Origin: Closterium sp. NIES-65
Lineage: Eukaryota > Streptophyta > Zygnematophyceae > Desmidiales > Closteriaceae
Assembly (NCBI GenBank): GCA_948144175.1
Contig: CANXME010002549.1
Location: forward strand, 682,001-746,000
Direction of reading: 5' to 3'
Length of the DNA stretch: 64,000 bases
Numbering within the stretch: position 1 is the stretch's first letter; the number at the start of each line of letters is the position of its first letter. The position numbers and the translations under genes are program-made. Shown one piece after another: positions 21,633 through 32,966 of this stretch. Below the pieces are notes generated by a model, which was not told the origin of the DNA, did no database searches, and worked only from the letters and a program-made list of their open reading frames with translations.

Positions 21633-22937
21633 ATGACCACTCTTCGGGTACTGCTGCACGTTGCTGCTCACCGTGACTACGAGCTGCACTCTCTCGACTT
21701 CAGCACTGCTTTCTTGCAGGGCAGCCTGCACGAGGAGATCTGGTTGCGCCGCCCACCTGGCTTCACTGGGTCGTTCCCTCCTGGTACCCAGTGGAGTCTC
21801 CGGCGTCCAGTCTACGGTCTCCGCCAGGCGCCGCGTGAGTGGCACGACACATTGAGGACTACATTGGAGGCACTTGGGTTTGCTCCTTCTACTGCCGACC
21901 TGTCGCTGTTTCTGCGCACTGACACCTCTCTGCCGCCGTTCTACATCCTCGTGTACGTCGACGACTTGGTCTTTGCCATAGCTGACACTGCTGGACTTGC
22001 CTACGTAAAGTCCGAGCTGCAGAAGAGACACGCGTGCACTGACCAGGGTGAACTGCGCAGCTACCTTGGCTTGCAGATCACCCGGGACAGAGCACGCCGC
22101 ACCATTACCTTGACTCAGTCACACATGGTGCAGCAGGTCTTTCAGCGCTTCGGCTTCACGTACTCCTCGCCTCAGGCCACTCCTCTGCCTACTCGCCACT
22201 CGCTCTCAGCTCTGCCTTCGGATGAGTCCGTAGAGTCGAGTGGCCCGTATCCAGAGCTTGTTGGCTGCCTCATGTACCTGATGACCTGCACACGACCTGA
22301 CCTTGCATACCCTCTTAGCATTCTCGCACGCTATGTTGCTCCTGGGAGACACCGACCAGAGCACATGGCTGCAGCGAAGAGGGTGTTGCGCTACTTGTGC
22401 AGTACGTCGGGCATGGGGCTAGTGCTTGGAGGGCGGAGTCCAGTGGTCCTCACTGGGCACGCGGACGCCTCTTGGGCTGACGACCAGGCTACGCAGCGGT
22501 CGTCACAGGGTTACACTTTCAGTCTTGGTTCCGGCTCTGTTTCGTGGCGGGCTACCTGCTCGTCTTCTGTTCTCGGCTCCAGTTGTGAGGCTGAGATCTA
22601 CGCCGGGGCTATGGCTGCACAGGAGCTTCGCTCGCTCACCTACCTGCTGAATGACCTTGGAGAGCCGCCTCGTTCTCCTCCAGTCCTGTACGTAGACAAC
22701 AAGGCCATGCTGGCCTTGTGTCGAGAGCAACGACTGGAGCACAGAACAAAGCACATTGCTCTCCGCTACTTTCTTGCTCGTGAGCTACAGCAGCGTGGAC
22801 AGTTGCGGCTTGCGTACGTGGCCTCTGAGGCCAACACTGCTGATGTCTTCACCAAGGCACTTGCGCCTTGTGATCATCAGCACTTCTGCACTCAGCTGGG
22901 TCTTGTGCCTGTCTTGCCTCACTTGCTCACTTCTTGA
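21633..22937 (+). pseudogene. Copia RT palm and RNase H (element F)
   Basis: A 434-codon open frame starting at the internal MTTLRVLLHVAA. It carries LDFSTAFLQGSL, RPVYGLRQAPREW, catalytic YVDDLVF (near 21954), LRSYLGLQITRD, and RNase H with ADASWADD, SCEAEIYAG, YVDNKAM and ANTADVFTK. It ends at TGA 22935-22937. Enzymatic motifs are intact, but the stop at 21591 cuts it from the rest of RT. Confidence 0.88.
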
Positions 22938-23150
22938 CCTTGCTTGTACTGTCACATATATATACTCTTGCTCTTGCTTGCTTAGCCTCTTTTATATATA
23001 TATATGTGATCTTGCATGTGAACTGGCCTTCTGGCCTTTGAATTTGTGCTCGGAATGTGTGGTGACTTTGTGATCCACCCTGAGCTTTGCTTTGCTTTGC
23101 TTGACTGGTCTTGTGACCCCTTGTTCTCCCCCACTTTGCCTATGGGGGTG

Positions 23151-23285
23151 TGTCAGAACATTATAGCTTATATATTTGTGTAGGCTATAGTGGGGTATCC
23201 CATAGGGGTAACAACCCAATCAGGGTTTCCTATATGTACTCACTTCATTCATAGTTCATCCATTCTCGTTCTAGTTTCTTTCACA
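23151..23285 (+). repeat. 3' LTR of element F
   Basis: 135 bp after PPT CCTATGGGGGTG, followed by the CTCCC target duplication. Confidence 0.94.
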
Positions 23286-23398
23286 CTCCCGCCAAAAAAT
23301 CTTGAAACTCAACAAAATTCCCGCTCGCGCCCAACCAATCTGATAACTTGAAAAAAAAAATAACCAAAACCCAATCAAAATTGGATGCGGTTTGGGAA

Positions 23399-23448
23399 CA
23401 AATCATCCCTAAACACCTGGCGAGTTACGTATTTAGGGTTGATTCATC
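23399..23448. repeat. CCCTAAA-type hairpin, copy 1
   Basis: Imperfect inverted repeat. Left arm AATCATCCCTAAACAC, right arm GTATTTAGGGTTGATTCAT, with a short loop. Similar hairpins lie at 30678-30723 and 53654-53716, and a half copy at 45857-45876. Confidence 0.6.
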
Positions 23449-23744
23449 AGACAATGCATCCATGTCCTTTTTGGGTTTCATTTTGTTTTGGGGGGAGTTT
23501 TATCTATGACCATTCACGTTTCTTTTACCACTCGATAGTGATTGATTACGTGAAACATTTTTTCAGTCGCATGAAAACACCCTTTGCATTGACTGTACCC
23601 TTTATTTGTTTACCAAAAATATTATAGAGTCCCATTATGGTTACAAATGATATATTTTCCCTTCGAAAATCGCTGCCCCGGCACTTTTTATGGCCCTAGA
23701 CCTACTGAATTCGGGGTTCTTCTTGCTGGGCCCTTTGATAGACA

Positions 23745-23862
23745 TGAGGGGTCTTGCAATGTCGCGAGATTTGGTACAAGGAAGAAACCTAAGGGGCTGT
23801 ACCCCACAGTATCTACCCCACTACAGCCTACCCAAACCTATAACACATATATATGTTTGACA
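23745..23862 (-). repeat. 3' LTR of element G
   Basis: Minus-strand start TGTCAAACATATATATG after PPT; it matches 29949-30068. The distal limit is set at TGAGGGGTC (plus strand), where similarity to the other copy stops. Confidence 0.75.
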
Positions 23863-24029
23863 CACCCCCATAGGCAAAGTGGGGGAGAGCAAGAGGTCAC
23901 AAGACCAGTCAAGAAAAGCAAAGAAAGCTCAGGGTGGATCACAACGTCACCACACACACTGAGCACAAGCAAAAAGGCCACAAGGCCAGTTCACATTCAG
24001 AGGTATATATGCAACAAGAACAGTATAGT

Positions 24030-25579
24030 GATCTCTACCTAGCAAGAGCAAGCATGCATGTATATGTATATAGATCTGAATACAAGCAGAGTCTAGAGCA
24101 AGTGTGGAAACGTAGGCACAAGGCCCAACAAAGCACAAAAGCGCTGATGATTACCAAACGGAAGTGCCTTAGTGAATATATCAGCAGTGTTGGCCCGAGT
24201 GGCCACGTAAGCAAGACGAAGCTGACCCCGCTGCTGCAACTCTCGAGCCAAGAAGTAACGCAGAGCGATGTGCTTCGTTCTGTGCTCCAGTCTGTGCTCC
24301 TAACATAAGGCAATGGCTGGCTTGTTCTCGACGTACAGAATTGGAGGAGAACGAGGCCTCTCTCCCAAGTCGGTCAGCAAGTAGGTGAGCCAGCGTAACT
24401 CCTGTGCAGCCATGGCTGTGGCGTAGATCTCAGCCTCACAACTGGAGCCGAGAACAGACAACGAGCACGTAGACTGCCAAGAAACAGAGCCAGAGCCAAG
24501 ACTGAAGGTGTAACCCTATGACGACCGCTGCATAGCCTGGTCGTCAACCCAAGAAGCGTCTGAGTGCCCAGTGAGGACAACGTCGCCCCGTCCTCCAAGC
24601 ACGAGCCCCATGCCCGATGTACTGCACAAGTAGCGCAGTACCCTCTTAGCAGCAACCATGTGCACCTTTCGGTGCCGAACAGTAGCCACGTAGCGAGCCA
24701 GAAGGCCAAGAGGGTACGCGAGGTCAGGACGAGTGCAGGTCATCAGGTATTTGAGGCAGCCAACTAGCTCTGGGTAAGGACCACTCGGCTCTACGGACTC
24801 ATCCGAAGGTGGAGCTGAGAGCGAGTGACCTGTAGCCAGAGGAGTGACCTAAAGCGCTAAAGGACCTGCTGCACCATGTGTGACCGAGTCAGTGTGATGG
24901 TGCGGCGTGCTCTGTCCCGGGTGATCTGCAAGCCAAGGTAACTGCGCAGCTCACCCAGGTCTGTGCACGTGTGTCTCTTCTGTAGCTCCGACTTCACCAA
25001 GGCGAAAGCCTTAGTGTCAGCAGTGGCAAAGACAAAGTGGTCGACGTACACGAGGATGTAGAACGGCGGCAGCGAGGTGTCGGTGCGCAGAAATAGCGAC
25101 GGGTCAGTAGTCGAAGAAGCAAACCCAAGAGCCGCAAGTGTCGTCCTCAGTGTGTCATGCCACTCACGTGGCGCCTGGCGGAGACCATAGACTGGCCGCC
25201 AGAGGCTCCACTGGGTACAAGGAGGGAATGACCTAATGAATTCAGGTGGGCGGCACAGCCAGATCTCCTCGTGCCGGCTGCCCTGTAAGAAAGCTGTGCT
25301 GAAGTCAAATGAGTGAAGCTCGTGGTCATGCTGAACGGCAATGTGCAGCAGCACCCAAAGAGTGGTCATCTTCGGGGTGGGGGAGAAGGTATAGAAGAAG
25401 TCAACTCCCTGTCTCTGACTGAAGCCTTGAGCAGCGTAACGAGCCTTGAAGACAGGCGGAGAACCCGGCGGACGCTTCACCCTGAAAATCCACATGCGAT
25501 CGACGATGTTCGCCCCAGAAGGGGGAACCTCATCGACGTAAGTGCCTGTGGACTTCCAGGATACCATCTCTGCGTCCAT
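24030..25579 (-). pseudogene. Copia RT and RNase H remnant (element G), catalytic Asp lost
   Basis: RT is open for 240 codons on the minus strand from ATG 25579 (MDAEMVSWKSTGTYVD) to 24857, with MWIFRVKR, PKMTTLWVLL and FDFSTAFLQGS. The palm motif reads YVDHFVF instead of YVDDLVF, so the second catalytic Asp is His and the polymerase would be dead even without frame breaks. RNase H continues in other frames (CTRPDLAYPL at 24743, DASWVDD; the YVDNKAM region reads YVENKPA-like near 24320; ANTADIFTK near 24190). Confidence 0.88.
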
Positions 25580-27100
25580 GGCTATCTGCCACTAAGAGGA
25601 GTACTCACCGGCGATCGCCTCAGCGTAAGAGCGCGGGGTCGGGATGTCTGGTGCATCCGGGTCTCCCTCAGGGGCAAGCAGTATGGCCACGAGATGAGGC
25701 GCAGCTACTGCAAGACACTCAAGGTCATCCTGTCTTTCTCAAGAATGTCCGTGCCAAGAGCACACTCACCCCCTACGGACAGAGGACAGACAGACTCAGA
25801 CTCAGCAACCAGACCATCAACGTAGTCTAGACGATAGGCAGCAACAAAGTTAACTAGCTCGGCGACAAAGGCAGACGCAGCAGCAGACTCAAACGACGGG
25901 TCAGTGACAACAATGCCTAGCAGACGCGTGACAGTAGGGTGCTCATCACGAAACCGGTCAGACTCAGGGTCCGCAACGTCACGTAGAGAAGACGCAGGAG
26001 GAGACGGCAAAGGAACACGCTGCGGAGGAGAGGAAGGACGACAGATTACGAGGTGGTGCCGGGGACAGCCGGCTGACGCGGACGAGGAATACGACGATAG
26101 GAATAACCAGAACTGACAGGCGAGATAGAACGCGACGCAGGCTCACGATGCTGAGTAAGACCCCCTGTCTGCTCAGCGTAAGGAGAAGGAGCAGGCAGCA
26201 GTGAGCCAGGCTGTAACGGAAGACCAGTAGACGAAGGGAGACTAAGAACCTTGCGAAGTACAGAGTCAGGCCGTGGATGAGACGACGGAGACGGTGGAGC
26301 GAAGAACAGGCGCGGCTGTGCAGTGCCACCAGCATCAGCAGCTCTAGTACCCCCAGCAACTCTAGCACCTCCAGCAGCTCCAAAACCCTCAGCGCCAGCT
26401 CCTCGAGGACCGGCTCCACCAGCAGCAGCACCCCCAGATCCGGCACCCCCAGTCCCAGGGTCTCAAGCCTCAGTGTCTCCGGCAGCAGCACCCTCAGACC
26501 CAGGGTCTCCAGCAGTAGCACCCTCAGGCTCAGCAGCACCTCTAGCCCCAGCAGCTCTAGTACCTCCAGTACGAGCACCTTCGGGACCAGCACCACTCCT
26601 AGCTTCAGTGACGTCAGCAGAATTACCTCCAGCGGCAGAGCCCCGAGGTCCAGAAGCGCGACCCTGACGGCGACCGTACCAGTTGTGCAGCTGCTGTGAG
26701 GTGAGAGGGACACGCGGACGAAGGCGGCTACTCCAAGGAGACCGCGCACCAGCAGACTCAGAACCCTCAGGCGTCGCGCCCCCAGGCTCAGTACCCCCAG
26801 GCTCCTCACGCTCGGGCTCAGCACCTCCAGACACAGCACCCCTAGGCTCAGAACCTCCAGGCTGCTCACGGGCACGCTCGGCACCTCCAGGCTCCTCACG
26901 CTCAGGCTCAGCGCCCCCAGACTCCGCACCCCCCGGCTCATTACTTCCTGGGTCCTCACGCGCAGGCTCCGCAACCCCAGGATCAGCACCCCCAAGCTCC
27001 GCACCCACAGGCTCAGCACCCCCACGCCTCGCACCCCCAGGCCTAGCACCCCCAAAGACAGCACCAACCCCAGCAGTACCTGAGTCACCAGTGACCTCAA
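25580..27100 (-). pseudogene. Copia linker and pre-RT remnant (element G)
   Basis: Minus-strand linker rich in GGAEPEREEPGG-like units (27100-26700), the LTSQQLHNWYGRR block, an Ala/Gly-rich tract, and the pre-RT segment at 26010-25705 (VADPESDR, TRLLGIVVTD, VAELVNF, CPLSVGGECALG). Part of it (25753-26055) is duplicated in inverted orientation at 29131-29434. Confidence 0.82.
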
Positions 27101-28224
27101 CAGGCGCAGGCACGGGAGGGTCTACCTGAGAAACACCTGAAGGAGTAGGACCTGGCGCGGGGAGGGGGTCTACCTGGGGAGGACCTGGGGCGAGAAAGAT
27201 CGGTGGGGGGGGGGGGGGGGGGGCGAGGGGTAGTGCGGTAGGGAAAGAGACGGTAAAAGCGGACGGACTCGTCAAAGGTGACGTCCTCAGACGGAAAGAC
27301 ACGGCGTGAGGCGGGTTCGTAAAACTGCCAGCCAGGTGCGTCAGGGACAAAGCCAAGGAAGACACAGCGAATGGCGCGAGCGGATAGCTTGTCCGCGGTG
27401 GTATCGCGACCAAAGGAACGAGCACCCCAGACCCGGAAACGCGACGCATCGCCAACCTTCCCCGTCCACAACAGTGTGGGCGAGATCTCCGGCAAGGAGA
27501 CACGGGGTTAGAGGTTGAGCTGATGCGCGGCGTACCGGACCGCAAACGGCCACAGAAAAATGAGGGCAGCCGCATGGATCATGGAGGTACGAGCGACCAC
27601 CATGACAAAGCCAATGCGGCGCTCAGCAACCCCATTCTGCTGCGGAGAGGCCGGAAGCGTGAACGTCTGGCGGATGTCGTGCTCTGCACAGAAGGCTGCC
27701 AAGAGGTGTGAGGAGAACTCACCACCCCTGTTAGAGTGCAGACGCAGGATAGGAAAGTTCGACTGGAACCGCTCGCGGAGCTGGAGACAAACATCGCGGA
27801 TCTAGGGGATCAAAACATCAGGGACCTCCCCCTTGCGCTGCAAGGGGAAGACCGTGGTGTAACGCGTGTAGTCGTCGACGACCAGCAGGAAGTACCGCTC
27901 GTGGCCCTGTCCACGGACGCGGGCTGGGCCCCACTCGTCCAGGTGGAGAGTCTGCAGTGGAGCCACTGTGGGAGGGAACGAGGAGGAGTGAGGAGCGGCG
28001 CGCTGCCGCCCCTCGACGCAAGGAATGCAGGGCGGCGCAGGCGAGGGAGGGAGGGCAGGCAGAGACCTGGGAAGGCCAGAGACCAGGAAGCGAGAGTGCA
28101 TGCTACGAAGGCGAGGCAGGGAGGGGTGACCAAGGCGGTGGTGCCACAGGAGAGTGTCGTGCGACAGCCGGCGACACTCACACTGGGTAGCTACCTGAGC
28201 AGACGCGTATAGCTGGGGAGACAA
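27097..28224 (-). pseudogene. Copia integrase remnant (element G)
   Basis: Minus-strand integrase in three frames. The zinc domain WHHRLGHPSLPRL...CIPCVEG and LDEWGPARVRG are at 28224-27802; the first catalytic Asp seems retained as LDEW. The core QQNGVAERR and AAHQLNL are at 27702-27508, and the C-terminal SADKLSAR/FDESVRFYRLFPYR part at 27495-27097. A homopolymer of 22 G near 27203 lies just beyond its end. Not functional. Confidence 0.85.
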
Positions 28225-28305
28225 AGGGGTGGAGCGCGACGCAGTGGTGAGGGTGTACAGACTAAACCCAGGCGCACGTGTGAACGTGGCCAGGTGACAG
28301 CCGGT

Positions 28306-29130
28306 CTAGGAGCACGTGCAGATCGCCACACGCTGTCCTCCAGGAGTAAAGGTGTCAACCCAGTGATCCTGAAGGACGGCGTTGCTCACCAAGTTTGTAG
28401 AGAACGAGGGGAGGTGGAGACCAGACAGCTTACCAGACGAAACCGCCAGACACGGAAGCACAGTGGAAGACCGTACAAGCACTGGGCCCCCAGAGAGGTT
28501 AGCCAGTGAGACAGGAACAGGTGCAGAGAGGGGAAGGACTGTGGTGCTGTCGCGAAAGAAACATCGGGAAGCACCAGAGTCAAGTGTGAAGGTGTGCAAG
28601 GCTTGTGCGAACGCAGTACCAGGAGGAGCAGACTCACAAGCACCTAGTGCCACAGGCGCTATACCTGGGGCTATACTGGGGTCAGGCAGCACACACAAGT
28701 AGCATTCACCCTCAGCACTAACAGTCAATGCATACATGGCAGCAAGAATAGCCTCATAGTCAAGATCAAAGATAGGTACATCACGCATAAGCAGGTCTGC
28801 TCAGTTGGGGAACTCATTAGCATCAGGAAACTTGACGCGCCAGGCGTCGCTAAGCCGAGCGAAGCAGCAGTACTCAGTGTGAAACCCTGTGCACTGGCGA
28901 CCAGTGCGGGGACCTGTGCGAATGATATAGGGGCAGCGCCTAGGACCCCCAGACGCCCCACGCCAGGCATACCAGTCAAGAAGCTGCTGGGAAGTGGGGG
29001 TCTAGCGCTGACGCTGCTGCTGCTGCTGCCCCTGGCCACCACTGGTGTCACCCAAGCCCCCACCACCGCCGCCACCACCACTCCCCCCTCCGCCACCACC
29101 GCCGCCGCCACCACCACTGCTCCCGTCACC
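28306..29130 (-). pseudogene. Copia protease and Gag C-terminus remnant (element G)
   Basis: The protease frame 28788-28306 contains DLDYEAILAAMYAL and the active site LDSGASRCFFRDS. Upstream on the minus strand (to about 29130) are the Cys/His segment, a Gln run (QQQQQRQR region) and a Gly-rich tract, as in other Gag C-termini here. The Gag N-terminal domain is absent; the inverted duplication takes its place. Confidence 0.83.
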
Positions 29131-29434
29131 CACCTCGTAGTCCGTCGTCCTTCCTCTCCTCCGCAGCGTGTTCCTCGGCCGTCTCCTCCTGCGTCTTCTC
29201 TGCCTGTCGTTGCGGACCCTGAGTCTGACCGGCTTCCTGCTGAGCACCCTACTGTCACGCGTCTGCTAGCCACTGCTGTCACTGACCCGTCGTTTGAGTC
29301 TGTTGCTGCGTCTGCCTTTGTCGCTGAGTTGGTTGACTTTGCTGTTGCCTGTCGTTTAGACTACGTTGCTAGTCTGGTTGCTGAGTCTGAGTCTGTCTGT
29401 CCTCCGTCCGTCGGGGGTGAGTGTGCTCTTGGCA
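29131..29434 (+). repeat. Inverted duplication of the pre-RT segment inside element G
   Basis: On the plus strand this encodes the copia pre-RT peptide (VADPESDRLPAEHPTVTR, VAELVDF, ESVCPPSVGGECALG) although G itself runs on the minus strand. It matches 25753-26055 reversed, about 300 bp, and sits exactly where Gag N-terminal sequence is expected. Confidence 0.82.
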
Positions 29435-29918
29435 GGCAGGTGCTCAAGGCAGGCAGGCACTCAAGCCAGGGAGGCGCTCTTGGCAGGCAGGCGTTCAAGG
29501 CAGGCGCTCCAGGCAGGCTAAGACAGGTAGGCGCACGGCGCACGGGCGGCACACGGGCAGGGCACGCGCGGCTGCGGGCTGCGCGCGGCTGCTGGCTGCG
29601 CGTGGCTACGGGCTGCGCGCGGCTGCGGGCTGCGTGCGGCGGCGGGCTGCGTGGGCGGGGCCTAAGCGGGCTGCGCGTAGGCGGCTTAAGCGGCGCGTGG
29701 GCCGGCAGCAGGCTGCGCGGGCGGCTAACGCGGCGCGCGGGGCCGAAAACGGGTTGCGCGGGCTGCTTGAGCGGCGCACACGCAAAAAAAAAAAAAAAAG
29801 GGTCGCGCGTGCAGCCAAGGCGCGCGCGGGCAGCAGGCAAGGCAGGCAGGCAGGCAAGGCGGTAAGTGAGGTAACGCGGTAACCGGCGGGCCCTAATCTT
29901 AGGTCCTAAAGACCTACT
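29435..29918 (-). repeat. GC-rich leader of element G
   Basis: Low-complexity leader with GGCAGGC and CGCGCGGCTGCGGGCTG units and a 16-A run near 29785. No coding signal. Confidence 0.7.
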
Positions 29919-29948
29919 GCTCTAGATACCATCTTAGAAACTTAGGCA

Positions 29949-30068
29949 TGAGGGGTCTTGCAATGTTGAGAGATTTGGTACAAGGAAGAAACCTAAGGGG
30001 TTGTACCCTACAGTATCTACCCCACTACAGCCTACCCATAACTATAACACATATATATGTTTGTCACA
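29949..30068 (-). repeat. 5' LTR of element G
   Basis: Related over its whole length to 23745-23862. Its outer end reads GTTTGTCACA rather than GTTTGACA, suggesting a small insertion. Confidence 0.75.
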
Positions 30069-30465
30069 AAGGTCTAAAGAAGTAGCCAACTTGGGGCCTT
30101 GTGTTTCGCAAAGTGTCAAACTTGGGCAGGGCCGGTCTCTAACCAAGTCCGGGCCTCACTCGTGCGCTCTGTCAGACCTGACCATACAGAGTGACGGATT
30201 TCTCAACGGACAAGCGGAAAAAAAAAACCCCATACGGGCATGCTTCCGGTCAGGAAGGTGTCGAAATATGTTTACATATTTTCTATAATCGTTTGCAGTT
30301 GTAGTGTAGATATTGCATCATGTTTGGTGGTGCACCTCCTTGTGTTGCTGTTTACTATTTGTACTTGCTATTCTCATTAGTGAACCTCTCTTTTGGCTTG
30401 CTAAACTCTCTCGACTCTCCACCTCCTAGCTGCCATGGTTCTAAACTTAACTACCTATTTTGATA

Positions 30466-30674
30466 TGGTATCCATAGCGAAGGTCTCGGGTTCGAATCCC
30501 GGTGTATGCACTTCGGGCATCCCAGTGCGGGGGGGTGTCAGAGGTCCACTGGTGATCCCCGATCGATCCTAGGGAAGGGTTACAGGCACGTTTGCCTGGG
30601 GGGTTATGGGCGCACTGACCCGCTACTGAAACAAGCCCTTTTATCCCAATGGTCTTGTGGTTGGGATTCTGAGA
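30466..30674 (+). repeat. TRIM fragment (PBS-like, internal region, one LTR)
   Basis: Plus-strand relative of the TRIM at 45880-46254. It has a degenerate PBS (TGGTATC...), a perfect B-box-like GGTTCGAATCC (30490-30500), PPT GCGGGGGGGTG, then the TRIM LTR from TGTCAG (30537) to CTGAGA (30674). The 5' LTR is missing, and the internal region is shorter than in the intact copy. It is more diverged than the copy in element B. Confidence 0.82.
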
Positions 30675-30677
30675 GAA

Positions 30678-30723
30678 GGCATCAACCCTAAATACCGTGT
30701 CGCATGTGTTTAGGGTTGATGCC
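30678..30723. repeat. CCCTAAA-type hairpin, copy 2
   Basis: Arms GGCATCAACCCTAAATAC and GTGTTTAGGGTTGATGCC (one mismatch) separated by a 10-base loop, directly beside the TRIM fragment. Confidence 0.75.
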
Positions 30724-31739
30724 TACCCGAGTTTATGTAATCCGAATGGGTTTGATTTTATTTCCACTACGATGTTAATATTGTTGGGATAAAAGTTTTT
30801 TTTTGGGCGATTTAGCTGAAGTATCTGTACTGCCCATTGTGAATTGGCTGACGATCGCTGCTCCCGTGACCCAGGGTGCTAGCGAAATCCGTCAAAACCA
30901 GGCCAGTAGGTGGTGACCTGGCGAGAAGGCCAGACTCGGCCCAGACGTGTGGGTTGCTTCGGGCGAACGTCGTAGGGGCGCGACTCACAAGGCCACTGTA
31001 CAGTACTTGGGAAGCTCGAAACCCAAGGGGGCCAAGACGTTCCGCATCAAGTCCTAACCTGTCCCACTCGTGAGGGTCGTGCGATCGGAACCCATGTTAA
31101 CTTTGTGGGTCCTTGAGCGTCAGAATTGTACAGTAACAGTACTCTCCCGAACACTGCCGTAGCAGCTGGCTGCACGTACAAAATTTCCAGGACGAAAAAA
31201 TTGACGGCGCAACTAGAGCAGCAAATTGTCGCGCCCACACTACCGAAAACAACTCCAATCCGCTCCACCAGGTTACGCCAGGTGTCTACTGAGCGGTGGT
31301 TTCCGCCAGGTTACGGTCGCATAACCGTTTCTTCCGAATGCATGTGATTGGGTGGAAGTTTGCTGTTTGGGTTGTGCGATGGTCGTCAGACCCGTCGCTG
31401 GGCACGTGGGGTGGGTGTGGTTGAATCGGGTTACTGCCACACTGTACACAAAAATCTGCACTTTTGGGGGGCTTGAGCGCGCTTCGCTTTGAGCGAACTT
31501 GCTGTGAACGCCATCTTATCTGTTCTGCGGTGCCAAATGAAGACCTCACCGCCTTCCTTTCCTCCACCACCCGCTCTCTGCTCATCAATCATCTCCTGAA
31601 TCACAGCAGCCTGCTCAGTCACCGTCTCTAATCATGGGATTTCTCGCACCTACATCTGATGCTGCTATATCTTCCATCCTTCTACGAGGATGGGAGTCGC
31701 TGAAAACGAGCGCACCGCACGCGGTTCATGGTTGATTCG

Positions 31740-31835
31740 TATGTCACATCACAGCATGTGCTGTGTTTGTGTCACTTTCCAGAATCTTAAAAGTGACACA
31801 AGCGTCGTCAATACGGTATGTCACATCACAGCATG
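31740..31835. repeat. Direct-repeat/inverted-repeat cluster
   Basis: TATGTCACATCACAGCATG occurs at 31740-31758 and 31817-31835. Between them TGTGTCACTTT and AAAGTGACACA form an inverted repeat. It could be regulatory or a small transposon footprint; undecided. Confidence 0.6.
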
Positions 31836-32771
31836 AGCCGTGCCGTACCAGTGGAACTTGGTGATCTTTGAGTAAGACTCGTTGTCAAGGTCATCACAGA
31901 CATGCATCCTGCCGTAGTGGTGGAACGCGCCGCAGCTACTGTACGTGCACGCGAGAGTGTCACCTCGGTGTTTGCTGTTTGGCTGAGATCAAATTCCCGC
32001 GTCTCGGAGCTTAGGTTTCCCACTTACCTTGTATGCTTTGCACTCTGTGTGCTCGGCTGGATCTGCAAGGCACGTGCTTGCAGCTTCATCCCAGCTAAGT
32101 CGCACTCCCAGGAGCATGTGATCCGTGTGGGATCGCCAGACTTTCCTCGACTCATGATTGAGTCGACTCAAAAGTCAATCTGGTTGGATCGTCATTCATG
32201 GGTTTCAAGATTCATATGGTTCACTCAACTCACGCTTTCCTTGACTAATCACTAGAGCACGACATTTCTGGGAGCACGCGAACCATGGTTCCGCTGGAAG
32301 CTCCGTTGCACGGCTGAGGATGTTGCGTGTGAGCGACGCGCTTAGATTCAGTTGTTGCGGCATCCTAGCATGTAACCTAGTCAGCTTGTTAGAGTCAAGT
32401 CAGCCGCGTTCTGCCCGCAACGCTGGCAGATGAAATTCGCGCTAATCGATTTTTTTCTCCACCCTGTTCCTCGGCAATATCTACCTACCGTGAAAATCTA
32501 GCTCCTTTACGTACCTCCTTGAATTAACTGTATATAGGGCATCCGCTGCTCGCGAGCCGTGCTACTTATGCCAGCTAATCCGCGCCAGTGGTGGCTCGAG
32601 GATTTTTAGGACTTTTTTCCGTCGGCGCACGAGTGCATTCTGCTCAACTCTGTCCACTTTGTGAGGCGCCTCAGAAATCTTATATTTTCCGTCACTGCAC
32701 GAGTGTTTCTGCTCAATTTTCCACGACTGAAAGAAGAAGCGATGATTCGTCAGATTTTTTTCACAAATGAG

Positions 32772-32778
32772 TATAAAT
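32772..32778 (+). promoter_or_regulatory. Candidate TATA box of the polyQ gene
   Basis: TATAAAT, 189 bp upstream of the ATG at 32967, giving a plausible 5' UTR of about 165 bases if initiation occurs about 30 bp downstream. Motif match only. Confidence 0.35.
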
Positions 32779-32966
32779 TCCCTTGAGATTCGATTAGCCG
32801 GAATAGCGCAACGGTGGCTTTGCTTATGAGAGTTTCGAAGTTATGGCTTTAGGATTGCTGTCTGCAAGAGTCCTTCCCAGGATCCCCAGTACCGCCACAT
32901 AACAAGTACTGTTAGTAGTATTACGGTTACCAGAAGGTCCAGACTTTTGCTAGTAGTAGGGAAATC

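Larger units (their letters stand above)
16585..23285 (+). mobile_element. Copia element F, full length with truncated gag
   Basis: LTR retrotransposon of 6,701 bp with an exact CTCCC duplication (16580-16584, 23286-23290) and 135-bp LTRs differing at two adjacent bases, so it is a fairly recent insertion. The PBS variant TGGTTTCAGAGC is at 16720-16731. The N-terminal Gag domain is missing, and protease, integrase, RT and RNase H are present with several stops. Confidence 0.94.
23745..30068 (-). mobile_element. Copia element G, minus strand, rearranged
   Basis: Degenerate LTR retrotransposon in minus orientation. LTR-like copies at both ends (118 and 120 bp) are clearly related, and a PBS complement 'gctctagatacca' (one extra T) lies at 29919-29931, 17 bp inside the LTR copy. 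No convincing target duplication was found and the outer LTR limits are uncertain. Domain order on the minus strand is leader, inverted duplication, Gag C-terminus, protease, integrase, linker, RT, RNase H. Confidence 0.85.
30724..32966. other. Intergenic region upstream of the polyQ gene
   Basis: No supported gene, only short unconserved frames. It contains a pair of 19-bp direct repeats (31740-31758, 31817-31835) with an 11-bp inverted repeat between them, TATATA-like strings near 32533, and a TATAAAT at 32772. It probably holds the promoter of the gene starting at 32967. Confidence 0.5.

Noticed and set aside
23286-23744. Host gene between F and G
   Set aside because: Only short AT-rich frames without motifs; the one repeat signal is the CCCTAAA hairpin.
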